DNA of 13,397 bases from Chromera velia (GCA_018398765.1 JAHBMJ010002508.1:6064-19460), one strand, 5' to 3'; positions 1 to 9,040 are shown, numbered from the stretch's first letter. The notes: a model not told the origin generated them from the letters alone. Translations and numbers: made by a program.

Positions 1-87
1 TTCCTTCCTTCCTTCCTTTCCTTCCTTCCTTCCTTCCTTCCTTTCCTTCCTTCCTTCCTTTCCTTCCTTCCTTCCTTCCTTCCTTCC
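1..87. repeat. (TTCC)n microsatellite
   Basis: Runs of TTCC/CTTCC with occasional TTTCC interruptions fill the window edge and probably continue outside it. The plus strand here is pure pyrimidine. No coding signal. Confidence 0.97.
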
Positions 88-497
88 ATGTGGCCTCCCT
101 CCTCAGTCTTCCTCCTTACTCCATTGTGTCTGTCGGTTCTGTCTGAAAAGAGAACGAAGAAGAAGACAAAACACAGTCTGTCTGTCCTCCGAAAAAGAAA
201 AGGAGCGACCTGGAAGCAGCCCCGTCAGATTGCCTGTCTCTCCGTGTTGGTAAGGTTCTCTCAGCGCTTATTTCTCCAGGAACAGAGTCCCCGTGGAGAG
301 TTGGTGCTTGCAAGGGGAAAAAAAGTCTTTTGCAAATCGAGTGTCGCGGCCAAACGGCTGATTGAGAATAAACTCTCTCCTTCCTCTGACTGATTGATTG
401 CTTTAGTCAAATCGATCAATTGAATCGAAAGATGGATGGATGGATTGACTGAGTGAGCTTTCTTTTTCTTGTCGTGCTTGATGCGACATGCATGCAG
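88..497 (+). other. Intron or upstream part of the 498-1864 gene; no exon resolved
   Basis: The stretch ends in a strong acceptor (GCATGCAG, 490-497), so at least its 3' part is intron. A short (GGAT)n run lies near 432-445. A GTAAGG donor-like site occurs near 250, but no upstream reading frame joins convincingly to the next exon, which needs two bases carried over. The open frame at 88-393 is Lys/Ser-rich and unconvincing as protein. The first exon(s) of the gene are either in this stretch and unrecognised or outside the window. Confidence 0.4.
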
Positions 498-1864
498 GTT
501 TGATGTCCGTCAGAACTATCCGAAGGCCTTCCCTTACATGGACTTGGAGGTGAGGAAAAATTCTCGAGAGCATAGATGGAGGGACACTATCAGACAGGAC
601 TCCTTGTTTGCGGAGGGATCTGAATCAATCAAGTGGACTTTCAGGCATTCCTCGTATCGATCTTGACCACCTCTGACTTGTCTCGTTTCCTTTCTTTTCC
701 TCTCTGCTGTTCCCTCTTCTGGGGTCCTGGCCAGCTTGTGTCTGAACAGACGCATCCATGCAAAGAGACGTAACTGTCTCTCATGGTTGAAGGAAACACA
801 CCGGGTCCCATTCGGTCTTTCAATCTGGCTGTAGTTTTTCCCTGTCCCTGGTCGTTTGCCTTCTGAACGCCTGCTTCCTTTTTTTTACTTTGTCGCCGTG
901 CTCATGCTTCCCTTTCTTCCCAAACGCGTTCCTCTCTGTACACATCCGATTTGTACATCTTCCCCTTCTTCATATTCAATTGAAATTCTGCTTGGCACAG
1001 CAAAACCGACAAAGTCCTGACCATCCTCCCTTTGTTTCTGCAGGCAGTTGGCAACAGTCTTTCTTCGAGTAAATTTTACACAGACGACCAACTGAAGGTC
1101 TTCGGAAAGGCTGCAGTGACGCTGAGGAAGTGTGGTGTGGATTTCACGTTTGCCAACCAAAGAGCCGACGTTGCTGAATGCAATAAAGTCAGCTTGGTTC
1201 AAGTGTTTCACGCTTGCGATGAAAGAAAGAGTTTTTCAGTGTCCGGGTGGTCGAGTGGTGTGTTTGGAGTCGGTCGGTTGGCTTCCTCCCTTCCTTCCGT
1301 CCTTCCTTTCTTTTTGATTCGTCCCGTGGAATACCCTCGAGGTTTGGTGTCAATAATTGCGGTCAAATGTCGATGTCCTTCTTTCCGTCATCGCTCTGTG
1401 TGTCCTTCACTTTGCTGATTAAGTTGGTAACATGTTGGACTGAATTGTGTGGGCTGTGCCGCGCGTTTTCGTCTGGGACCATGTGTTTATGTGCGTGCTT
1501 GTCTTGATGTGGGAACAAACACCCCACTGATATGTTCTCTTTGCTGTTCGTATGCGGGGATGATCAAGCACCTTCGACGCCTTTTCTGAAACGAGATCAA
1601 GGTTGAGGCTGCCTAGATAGTAGTCAGATCGAAGAAGAGAAAACTGGCCGTGTGTTTTCTTTCCTGCAGATTTTGGACACCGCGGAAGCGGCTCTGAAGG
1701 AGTTCCAGAGTAGTGGTATCTTCCCAGACAAAAGCAAGTACTACGGAGGGAAGGCGGAAGCAACACCACAACAGGAACTCGCGGCAAAACAGTCAATAGA
1801 GACCAAGACAAAAGAAATGACGGCTGCAGGATTCGAAGCTCCGTCAATGCCCTCATCATCATAG
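498..1864 (+). CDS. C-terminal three exons of an unrecognised conserved-looking protein (5' partial)
   Basis: Predicted exons are 498-549, 1044-1187 and 1670-1864 (stop TAG). All acceptors end in TGCAG; donors are GTGAGG and GTCAGC. After the first split codon both later junctions are phase 0 and the frame stays open throughout, which is the main evidence. The 129 C-terminal residues begin FDVRQNYPKAFPYMDLE, pass through YTDDQLKVFGKAAVTLRKCG and end in a Ser/Pro tail (APSMPSSS). The middle looks helical and charged, with a Lys/Glu/Ala-rich stretch before the tail. I see no membrane span, zinc site or known catalytic motif and cannot assign a family. The second acceptor is CAGGCAG (1041-1047), so a competing AG lies 4 nt downstream; only the first AG keeps frame. 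The start lies upstream. Confidence 0.68.
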
Positions 1865-2006
1865 CCTTCCTCTTTCTTGCCATGGAAGGAAGGGTCCGAT
1901 GTTCCTGTCTTGATGAAGGGATCTTCAGGGGAAATAAGGGAAGAAAAAAAGAGAATCGAGAGGCGTTTTTTGTCCTCTCATTGGTCTTGACTTGTCTTGG
2001 CTTCTT

Positions 2007-2007
2007 C

Positions 2008-2040
<33 letters not shown>

Positions 2041-2041
2041 C
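2007..2041. repeat. (CTTG)n microsatellite
   Basis: About eight uninterrupted tetranucleotide units, in the 3' flank of the preceding gene. Confidence 0.95.
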
Positions 2042-2410
2042 TGTTTTCTACTCTCCCAATTTCCTTAATTCCTTCTTTTGGGGAGCGGAAGGCTTCGGTG
2101 GTGTTGGGCTGGTTGAATTTGAAGTCAACGGAGCGTGTTCCCGACTTCCGGCTTGCTTGAAAGTGTTGCTTCAAAATGAAATTTGTACGCAGTTTATTGT
2201 TTCACGCTCATGCATGCTGTGGTCGCCGGTTCAAGGCCGTATTTGTGTGGAGCATGGATGGAGGTGTTTTGAAACCATGCACTGGCAGGGTGAATTAATT
2301 CAAAGTCGAAAGTAGTTAAAGGTAGTCGAATGAAATTGAAACTTGTTACACATGAGTACCACTCGAGAAAACAAAGAAAGTTTAAGAAACAGACAAAGAG
2401 AGAAAGAGAC

Positions 2411-2411
2411 A

Positions 2412-2447
<36 letters not shown>

Positions 2448-2450
2448 AAA
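2411..2450. repeat. (GAAA)n microsatellite
   Basis: About ten near-perfect AAAG units with a purine-only plus strand. It sits at the left edge of the AT-rich block that follows. Confidence 0.95.
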
Positions 2451-3050
2451 AACAAAGACACTGTCCTTGACTCATTATATCTGTCAACAATAGTTTTGAT
2501 TGTGAATGTTTGTGTCAAAATTCTAGTCACGATTGTCTAAAACTTGCAGATTCATGCACTGATTGTCAAAAATTTTAAAACTGGAAACTGACGAAAAAAA
2601 AAAATGGGGAACTCCCAATTTTTAATTCTTGTATAGCTTGTTCCCCGAAAAGAAAAAGAGTTTAATAAAAATGGTGTTGAACTAAACGGCTAGAACGGCC
2701 TACGTCTACTAGTTTGCATACAAAATTTCAAGTTCTAACTCCATGTACTTCTTTCATTAACAAGTATACGAACACTAAGGAACACACAATTTTTAAAAAT
2801 TATTTGTAATTAACATCTGAGAGTCCGAATTTTTTAAAACTATTTTTATGGCCCAATTCAACTTCCAGTATACATCTAGCAGTTCATTATGATATATTTT
2901 TTTACTGTATAACCCGAACGCTAGAAGCCTGTTATGGGCTGATAGCGATGGCCGAGGATGGATGATGATGATAAACGCTACAGCTATAACTATAGCTATA
3001 ACCTCAGGTAACGAGTCAGGTTTTTAACTAGATTTTTAAATTTTAAGACC

Positions 3051-3283
3051 TCCCTGAACCTAACTACCACTTGAAAGTTCAAGCCACATTTTTGGATAAC
3101 CTTGAAAGTCCGCGCCGCAGGCGTGAATCATTTATGGCGTCTTGAAAGCCAAAGCCGCATATCTGGACGGTGTCTTGACAAACTACTCCGCAGGCGTGGA
3201 CGGTCTCTTAAAAAACGATGCCGCGATCATCTTGATTATATTTCTATAGTTACATTTTTTTAAGTGGCACTTAGGTTCAGGGA
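3051..3283. repeat. Inverted repeat, 13-bp perfect core, about 207-bp loop
   Basis: TCCCTGAACCTAA (3051-3063) is the exact reverse complement of 3271-3283. The match extends imperfectly outward: CCTCCCTG (3049-3056) also pairs with CAGGGAGG at 3290-3297. It extends inward through ACTACCACTT against AAGTGGCACT. The arms enclose the degenerate tandem repeat of 3070-3240. Confidence 0.7.
3070..3240. repeat. Degenerate tandem repeat, CTTGAAAG...GCCGC core
   Basis: Units start with CTTGA or CTTAA at about 3070, 3101, 3141, 3174, 3207 and 3231, spaced 24-40 bp. Most carry a GCCGC or TCCGC block 8-12 nt after the start, and GCAGGCGTG recurs in two units. This is the only GC-rich part of the surrounding AT-rich block. 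Confidence 0.55.
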
Positions 3284-3599
3284 CTCTGACAGGGAGGTTA
3301 ATTTTAATCTATTAGTTTTTTATCATATTTTCTACTTGTTTTCTCTAGTATTTTCTGTAACCATCAGCATTCATACAAGTCTATTTCAGCGTTGGATAAT
3401 TTGGATTCCATCGATGATGAATGATCTGTCTGTTTCGATTTATTTGATATCCACTTCACCATCCGTACGTTTATTTATATATTCTAAGGACCGCCAAGGA
3501 CCTATACTTATTGATATACTCCAACGCAGTCGAATTAGCGCGAATTAGCTGTCCACATGACCACTGCTTCCGTTTATTCCCGCGTCTGCCTTCACAATC

Positions 3600-4201
3600 A
3601 TGGCCCTTCAGCGACTAAGTTCAGCCCTGCCCTATCTGACCCGCTTAAAGTTTCAAAAGGTGAGAATGAAGCGCCCTTTGCCTTTCCACCTTGCGACTGG
3701 ACTTCACGTGATCACTGATAAACGGACAGGCACTGTCAGGCAGGCAGCTAGGCAGGCAGAAACCACACACATAGGCAGATATCCGTCAGCGCCTCCCCTC
3801 CCTTCCGCTCCCCCCCCCTTTCTTTCCGCATCACCTCAGTCCTCTGCCTTTCCACCTTACGACTGGACTTCACGTGTCACTGATCACTGACAAACGGACA
3901 GGCACTGTCACTGACAGGCAGGCAGCTAGGCAGGCAGAAACCACACACACAGGCAGATATCCGTCAGCGCCTCCCCTCCCTTCCGCTCCCCCCCCCCCTT
4001 CTTTCCGCACCACCTCAGTCCTCTGTGTCGTAGAAGTTCGGTCTCCCCGGGACACGGATTAAATTTTCCTTGATTTGCGAGATTTTTGCTTCAATCGCGC
4101 TCTTCGTGTACTCCTGTATGCATAAAGCACAAGTGAACAGAGAGTCAATTCAAAAGGCGTTCACACTGCCACTAGAACTCGGACAGACTGAGTGTCACTA
4201 G
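3600..4201 (+). CDS. Small single-span membrane protein, probably mitochondrial (75 aa, two exons)
   Basis: Exon 1 is 3600-3659: the ATG opens a 20-residue basic, amphipathic N-terminus (MALQRLSSALPYL..., three Arg/Lys, no acidic residue) and ends at AAG|GTGAGA. Exon 2 is 4034-4201, after the acceptor CTGTGTCGTAG. Both sides are phase 0, giving a 75-residue protein. Exon 2 contains one membrane segment, FSLICEIFASIALFVYSCM, preceded by a basic patch (TRIK) and followed by a polar tail ending GQTECH. The presequence-like start plus one short membrane span is typical of small respiratory-complex or ATP-synthase subunits in coccidia, but I cannot assign a complex; secretory targeting is an alternative. 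The last 41 bases overlap the convergent RING gene's final exon. The intron holds a tandem duplication. Confidence 0.65.
3681..4025. repeat. Two-copy tandem duplication inside an intron (166 + 179 bp)
   Basis: Copy 1 is 3681-3846 and copy 2 is 3847-4025. Both start CCTTTCCACC and end CCTCAGTCCTCTG. They share GGACTTCACGTG, an AAACGGACAGGCACTGTC block, GGCAGGCAGCTAGGCAGGCAG and a poly-C stretch. Copy 2 carries short insertions of TCACTGA/CTGAC type and a longer C run. The high identity suggests a recent duplication. Copy 2 supplies the pyrimidine-rich tract before the exon 2 acceptor, and copy 1 carries an equivalent tract. Confidence 0.9.
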
Positions 4202-6178
4202 ACTGAGAAGGGTTGGAAACCTCGAAAGATGTCTCAAAAGTAGCACTGCAGGGACAAAAATGGGGCTGTAGAAGACGCTGAGGAATCTCTGAGGACCGAA
4301 ATTTAAAGAGGACGTTGTGATAATCGAAGGATCTTGCCTTAAAGTTTGTGACAACATCTAAGGGCACTGGTACCAGCTCATCATCCGTTTCTGACAGAGC
4401 AGGGCACACCGAGTGAGGCTGAGACAAGCACATGTGTTACAGGGATTCAACTCAATTCAACTTTGCGTCGATCAATGACGTGATCTCTCCTTTGATTCAG
4501 AAGCAAAACTCACCGCAATCTCTCGTCCCGCACCCTCAGGTGCAATCACACAGTGGGGAGGTCTGCCTCTGTCCATCATGATGTTCAATACGTACTTGTC
4601 GGAGCCATTCAGGCAAACTTTCTCTCCGTCTGCCTCGGACCTGACGAGCGCTTTGACTGCGTTCAGAACCTGTGCTTTGGCCTTCTCCATCTGCTTCTTG
4701 TGTTCCTTGGGGTCGCACTCCTTTCACTTTCTCGAAGGGGAAAAACCACCAAGAAGTGCCCCCAGGCTCGACGACGACGCCCTGCACACCCAAATAAAGA
4801 CAGCTATGAAAAGAACTGTATAGTGACTAAATGTGACTAAGTGCAGAACCAAAAGAATATGACCATTTCACAGACACCCTCTACACGCTTCTGATCGGCT
4901 GTCGTCACATCTTTTTGTGTCTCAAGGTGGAGGCAAAAAACATAAAATGACGTAAAACAAAACTAGATAAAACCAGAGTCTCAGAATAAAAAAGAGACAA
5001 CTGTGTCACAACTCGGGTCACAAAAAGGCACAGTCGTAGGTGTGCAGTGCCACACACCAATCATCAACCAAAAAAGAATATCATCTCGACTTGTTCTCTA
5101 CTATACTCTTTCCTTACTTTTTCTCATCTTCCTCCTTTTCCTTGTTAAAAAGCCTGCACAACAGCACAAAAAAAAATACAAATGCATCAGGAAGATATGC
5201 TCGCATTTCACTCTACGTAGAAAATACAGAGAATGAGGGGCAGACAAGAAGGGATTTCTGCCCATGAAGACAGTCGAACGGTGTCTCTGGGCAGCGGTCG
5301 GGCGGGGGACTTCGAGCAAAAGCTCTGACTCCATCCAAAAAAGCTTTTATTCGATCACTGACTAGAATCCACTCAGGAGATTTCGAAAACAACACTCATG
5401 CATTTTCACATCAATCAGTTCTGCCTTCTCGATGGCGACACGCAAAACGAGAAACACACCCGAACGCACCTTTCGGTCTCAAGTTCGAGCCTCAAATCCT
5501 CAGTCTGAGAGAGCAGGTCGTTCACATGGGTGTTCTCTGTGCAGGAGTAAGCCCGCGAGTGCTTCCTGCACACCGGGCAGATAAAGCAGTCACCGTTCCT
5601 TGCCTGGGAGTAGCTCCAGAGCTCACATATGCGCACTCTGGATTCCGGAAAGACCGCCCAGCTTCAGTATCCGTGGACCGAGAAACACACAAAGTGCACA
5701 CCACATGTTCTGCAACAAATTAGAGAGAGAAGAAAACGACCTATTGAATTTAATGGGATGGGGAATACACAAAGGAGGACGGCCACTGTTTTCAACTTCC
5801 GTATGGAGAGACGGGGCGGAGAAATGATACTGGAGAGGGGTTTTCATCCACAGATGGACATCGTGCACGGCAGACAGCAAGAAGTCGTGACCAGGAAGGA
5901 ATCACAGCTGCAGGTCATAAGTTGTTGACATCTAGTGTAGACATTCACGCCCAGGGAAAGACACATACATGCCGAATACCAGTTGTCACAAGAATGATCG
6001 TATCACCCGGCCTCTACATTGCTCTACAGACTACGCTTCATACTACAATTGAGTCTTTCAAAGTAATAGAACTGCGGGACGAATAAACCAACTTACTGCA
6101 TGCGGAGAAGAAACGTGGGCGGTTCTCTCTGGAGTTGAACCCTGTCTGACAGACGCAACACGAGAACTCTGTCGACAT
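4161..6178 (-). CDS. RING-finger protein, probable E3 ubiquitin ligase (about 297 aa, five predicted exons)
   Basis: The ATG at 6178-6176 follows an in-frame stop. Exon 1 (6178-6097) ends at A|GTAAGT. Exon 2 (5709-5470) has acceptor TTGTTGCAG and donor AG|GTGCGT. Exon 3 (about 5357-5228) is the weakest. Exon 4 (4720-4514) ends at GCG|GTGAGT. Exon 5 (4418-4161) follows CTTGTCTCAG and ends in TGA. The exon 1/2 junction completes a C3HC4 RING: C7-x2-C10-x16-C27-x-H29-x2-C32-x2-C35, then a CPVC pair. Next come a Glu/Leu-rich helix (LLSQTEDLRLELETE), a Lys-rich helix (KEHKKQMEKAKAQVL) and an unassigned C-terminus. RING proteins of this type usually pass ubiquitin from an E2 enzyme to a substrate. 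The frame breaks inside exon 2 between the two halves of the RING; excising 5604-5626, a 23-nt GT...AG segment, or adding one base restores it. Exon 4 may instead start at 4781 with a second break. Confidence 0.72.
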
Positions 6179-6394
6179 CGTCCAAGATACCTCCAGGGTG
6201 TCTCGAACTCAGGAGCGAATTTTCAAAGGGGTCACGAAAGAAGGGTCGATTTATGTCGATTTACACGCCAGGCAGACCACCGGGGAATCTTTTGAGTATA
6301 GATTAAACCTGCTTCGATCGATCGCTTTCAATTAAACGCAGTCATTGACACTCTTTCTTGTCACTTTTTCCCTGCATCATTGAGGCATTCGATC

Positions 6395-6551
6395 ATGCAT
6401 GCAATTGCATGCAGATTCGATCAGCTAGGGCAACACATGGGCAACACTTTTGATACACTTTTGTGCCGGGTCCCATGCAGGGCCCCGCGGATCTATGCGG
6501 ATCTTAACTTCTGCATGCAAGCTCCATGCTCCATGCATGCCCTGGCATGCC
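6395..6551. promoter_or_regulatory. Cluster of five GCATGC palindromes upstream of the RING gene
   Basis: Cores occur near 6397, 6407, 6513, 6535 and 6545. The first two form a perfect 18-bp palindrome TGCATGCAATTGCATGCA (6396-6413). The cluster lies about 220-370 bp before the RING start codon and after the last recognised exon of the next minus-strand gene, so it may be promoter. TGCATGC is a known upstream motif in apicomplexans, bound by some ApiAP2 factors. Because TGCATGCAG also serves as a splice acceptor here, part of the cluster could be splicing signal for the upstream gene. Confidence 0.45.
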
Positions 6552-6612
6552 GGGGCCCAGTAAAAGTGTCCGGGCCGGTTCATGACTTGCAGCATCCCCT
6601 CTCTCTCTCTAC

Positions 6613-7474
6613 AGAATGCAGATCTCTCATGATCTCTCGCGACCTCCTTTGCACCTGTCCGGACAAGGAGATCGTTGAGGTTTTCGTTGTAGATGTCCAG
6701 CATCTTGCGAAGTCTGCCGGTCCTTTCGGGCCTCCACATTGCAATATCCGATGCATAAAAGGACTGTTGCATATATATCTGTTGTGTCAGTCTCTGTACA
6801 TCTCTATACTCTTTCTTCTCCAGGAGAACTTTTATAAATTTCTCCCAGAAGCGGGCGTCTTTCCAAGTGTCGGAAAATGAAGAGATGATAAGGTGCTTCT
6901 CAAATTTTGGACAAGCAACAGTGACGCATGATGGGGAGTCCCCCCCGGTCCAATGCTTCGACTATTTTCCAAACTGGGCGCTGGACACGCAAAAGAATGG
7001 TAACATTCTTTCGCTCATTTCCATCTTGCATCTTTTCCTTGTCCGTTTTCGGTGCGGCACTCCTGTCCGTGTGTGTGACTTTAGAGCTAGAGTTGGTCCC
7101 CGTTTTCCTGTACTCAGTTCCTTTCTTCTCATCTGTGAGCTCTCGTTTGCCTCTTTCCGAACTTACGGGTCAATTTTGTTCTGCAAAAAGACGGGTTTTT
7201 TGACAAAGGTGTCCATCTCTACTTGCAGAGGGCCGGCGAGATCACTGTAATGGGCGCTGCTTGTGGGTCTGCTGCGTTGGGAAAGCAAATGGAATCCGGC
7301 GGGGACGAGCACACGAGGCAGCTGGACAAGACGCAGCACGCGGAATGACGTGAGCACTACTGCATACATTAAATCACTTCTGCCGGGCTGTGACAGACAG
7401 ACATGATCAGCATCTGAGGTTGCTTGAATGAGAACCAGGCGGACAGCGGTGGCCCCCTTCTGTTTGTGTTTCAT
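6613..7474 (-). CDS. 5' part of an unrecognised, probably organelle-targeted protein gene (frame-broken)
   Basis: Exon 1 runs to 7167 (CC|GTAAGT). Two in-frame starts exist: 7474, just after a TAG, and 7369. From 7369 the protein begins MYAVVLTSFRVLRLVQLPRV, basic, hydrophobic and free of acidic residues, like a mitochondrial presequence. Exon 2 starts at 6973 (acceptor GCGCCCAG, matching phase) and ends at 6613 (T|GTAGAG). It reads SLLLVQNLRSTLSSLHF, then in the -1 frame DTWKDARFWEKFIKVLLEKK and a helical, charged region to ERSAF. The switch falls at the A4 run 6874-6877 (T4 on the coding strand); one extra T would make the reading continuous. The alternating Leu/Trp helical pattern recalls RAP- or OPR-type organelle RNA proteins, but no diagnostic motif is visible. 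The 3' end is unresolved: splicing to the TGCATGCAG at 6511 would create a stop at once. Confidence 0.55.
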
Positions 7475-7641
7475 TCTATCAGAGACCTAGATCAGAGACA
7501 AGTCACTGCCCGACTTATTTCTCTTCAAGGCCAAACTCCGCCTAGCCTGAAACGTTTTCTTCGTTTTTTATCCTCCCCGTCTGCTTTTATGTTGTAGGTC
7601 GAGAACTGCGTGAGCGACCTTTCACAGTGAAGCGCCCGGGT
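7475..7641. promoter_or_regulatory. Divergent intergenic region between the minus- and plus-strand genes
   Basis: The space between the start of the 6613-7474 gene and the first ATG of the plus-strand gene must hold both promoters. A strong acceptor-like TTTTATGTTGTAG ends at 7597, so part of it may be a 5'-UTR intron of the plus-strand gene. No TATA box or clear initiator is visible, which is normal for coccidia. Confidence 0.4.
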
Positions 7642-8474
7642 ATGCCCCCGGAGAGAACGCAGCCGGAAAGGGAACAGCCGACGTCGTTCGCATCCTCTTC
7701 AACATCCACTTCAGGTAGGCGATCGGTCGTGTCGTTCGGGACATCTATTTGAAGTGTTCACGGGGCTTTTCTCCGCTTCTGGCAACGGCATATCAGTTTT
7801 ACCACTGCATGGTTTTGCTACCACAACTCCAGGTCTTTCCCTTCTTTTTTCTCACCCGTGTGCATGTGTCCCTGTCTACCTGCTTTTCTGTCTCTCTCCC
7901 TCCCTCTTTATCTCCCTCACTGCCGCTTCCCTCGATTCCGTGTTTTTCTCCCGCCTTCTTATTGTATCTCTTCTTTTCTCTTTCTTTCTGTTTCTGTCTT
8001 TTCTTCCCCCCCGCCCTTTTTCTTTCGTTCTTTCGTCCTCTCGTCCTCTTTCTTTCTGTCTGTCTTTCCTTCTTTCCTTCCTTCTTTCCTTCCTTCTTTC
8101 CTTCCTTCCTTCTTTCCTTCCTTCTTTCCTCCCTTCCTTCTTTCCTCCTTTCCTTCTTTCCTTCTTTCCTCCTTTCCTTCTTTCCTCCTTTCTTTCTTTC
8201 TTTCTTTCTTTCTGTCTGTGATGTTCTTTTGTTGCTTTCTTCCTTTTGTCTGTTGTGTTCATGAAGAAAAAGAGCGTAAGAAACCATATAGTCTGTCGGT
8301 TTGTCTGTCTGTAGCACTGCCCACGCTGTTTGGTTGTTGGTTCTGTTTTTTTGTCTTTGTTCTTTCTCTCTTTTTGTGTGTTGTGTTCATGAAGAAAAGA
8401 AGGGAGAAGAAAAAACATATCGTATGTCTGTCTGTCTGTCTGTCTGATTGTTGGTGCTGTTCTTTTGTCTTTGT

Positions 8475-8506
<32 letters not shown>

Positions 8507-8779
8507 TTCGTCTGTTGTGTTCACGAAGAAAAAGAGGGAGAAGAAGAAGAAACATATAGTCTGTCTGTCTGTCTGTCTGTCCATGAAGAAAAGAAGGGAG
8601 AAGAAGAAACATATAGTCTGTCTGTCTGTCTGTCTGTCTGCAATGGGCAAGGAAGGGCCACAGGGTACGCTCAAGGCCCGGAGCTCTTCTACTCTTCCAC
8701 CGAGAGAGGGCGCCAAAAGAAAAAAGAAAAAAACAGAAGAGAATGAGGAAAGAGAAAAAGGGAAAGAAAAGACGATATA

Positions 8780-8830
<51 letters not shown>

Positions 8831-9006
8831 CTCTCTCCCTCCCTCCCTCCTTTCTTTCTTTCTTTCTTTCTTTCCATCCTTCCTTCCTTCCTTCCTTCCT
8901 TTCTTTCTTTCTTCGTTTCTTTCTTTCTTCGTTTCTTTCCTTCTTTCTTTCTTTCTTTCTTTCTTTCTTTCGTTCTTTCTTTCTTTCTTTCGTTCTTTCT
9001 TTCTTT

Positions 9007-9040
<34 letters not shown>

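Larger units (their letters stand above)
1865..2450. other. 3' flank of the 498-1864 gene with two microsatellites
   Basis: No exon with acceptable splice signals is visible on either strand. The long minus-strand open frame across 1419-2174 is explained by the (GCTT)n run and by antisense of the last exon. AATAAA-like hexamers occur downstream (for example in GTTTAATAAAAATG near 2660), but no poly(A) site can be fixed. Confidence 0.5.
2451..3545. other. AT-rich block without recognisable genes; possible old mobile-element remnant
   Basis: Composition changes sharply from the mixed coding and pyrimidine-rich DNA on the left to runs such as AATTTTTAAAAATTATTTG. Included are a near-palindromic AGCTATAACTATAGCTATAAC (about 2982-3002), the inverted repeat at 3051-3283 and the CTTGAAAG repeats inside it. 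The open frame at 3264-3548 is hydrophobic and Ser/Ile-rich, as expected from AT-rich DNA, and lacks any motif I know. No transposase or reverse transcriptase motifs were seen. Confidence 0.5.

Noticed and set aside
1419-2174. 251-aa minus-strand open frame
   Set aside because: It is antisense to the last exon of the 498-1864 gene and contains an ASKQ/ARKK run made by the (CTTG)n microsatellite; no splice or domain support.
2218-2250. GGTTCAAGGCC, similar to a tRNA B box
   Set aside because: The flanking bases do not form a T stem, and no A box, anticodon stem or acceptor stem could be paired.
2960-3057. Possible C/D snoRNA: GATGATGA followed about 90 nt later by CTGA
   Set aside because: No terminal stem, no C'/D' pair, and a (GAT)n run explains the C-box-like sequence.
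3264-3548. 94-aa open frame in the AT-rich block
   Set aside because: Hydrophobic composition expected of AT-rich DNA, start within an inverted-repeat arm, no recognisable motif.
5577-5626. Alternative 61-nt intron in RING exon 2 (GTGAGC to GTGTGCAG)
   Set aside because: From the reading frame that builds the first RING half it removes the CPVC pair and soon hits a stop; the 23-nt alternative or a one-base indel keeps the domain.
6425-6610. Read-through of the minus-strand gene beyond its GTAGAG donor (CREREGM...)
   Set aside because: The extension begins with a (GA)n run and crosses the GCATGC palindromes; it looks like intron or intergenic DNA.
7799-8612. Long Lys/Arg/Glu-rich minus-strand and Phe/Leu/Ser-rich plus-strand open frames
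   Set aside because: They are direct translations of (CTTT)n, (CCTT)n and (CTGT)n simple repeats in an intron.
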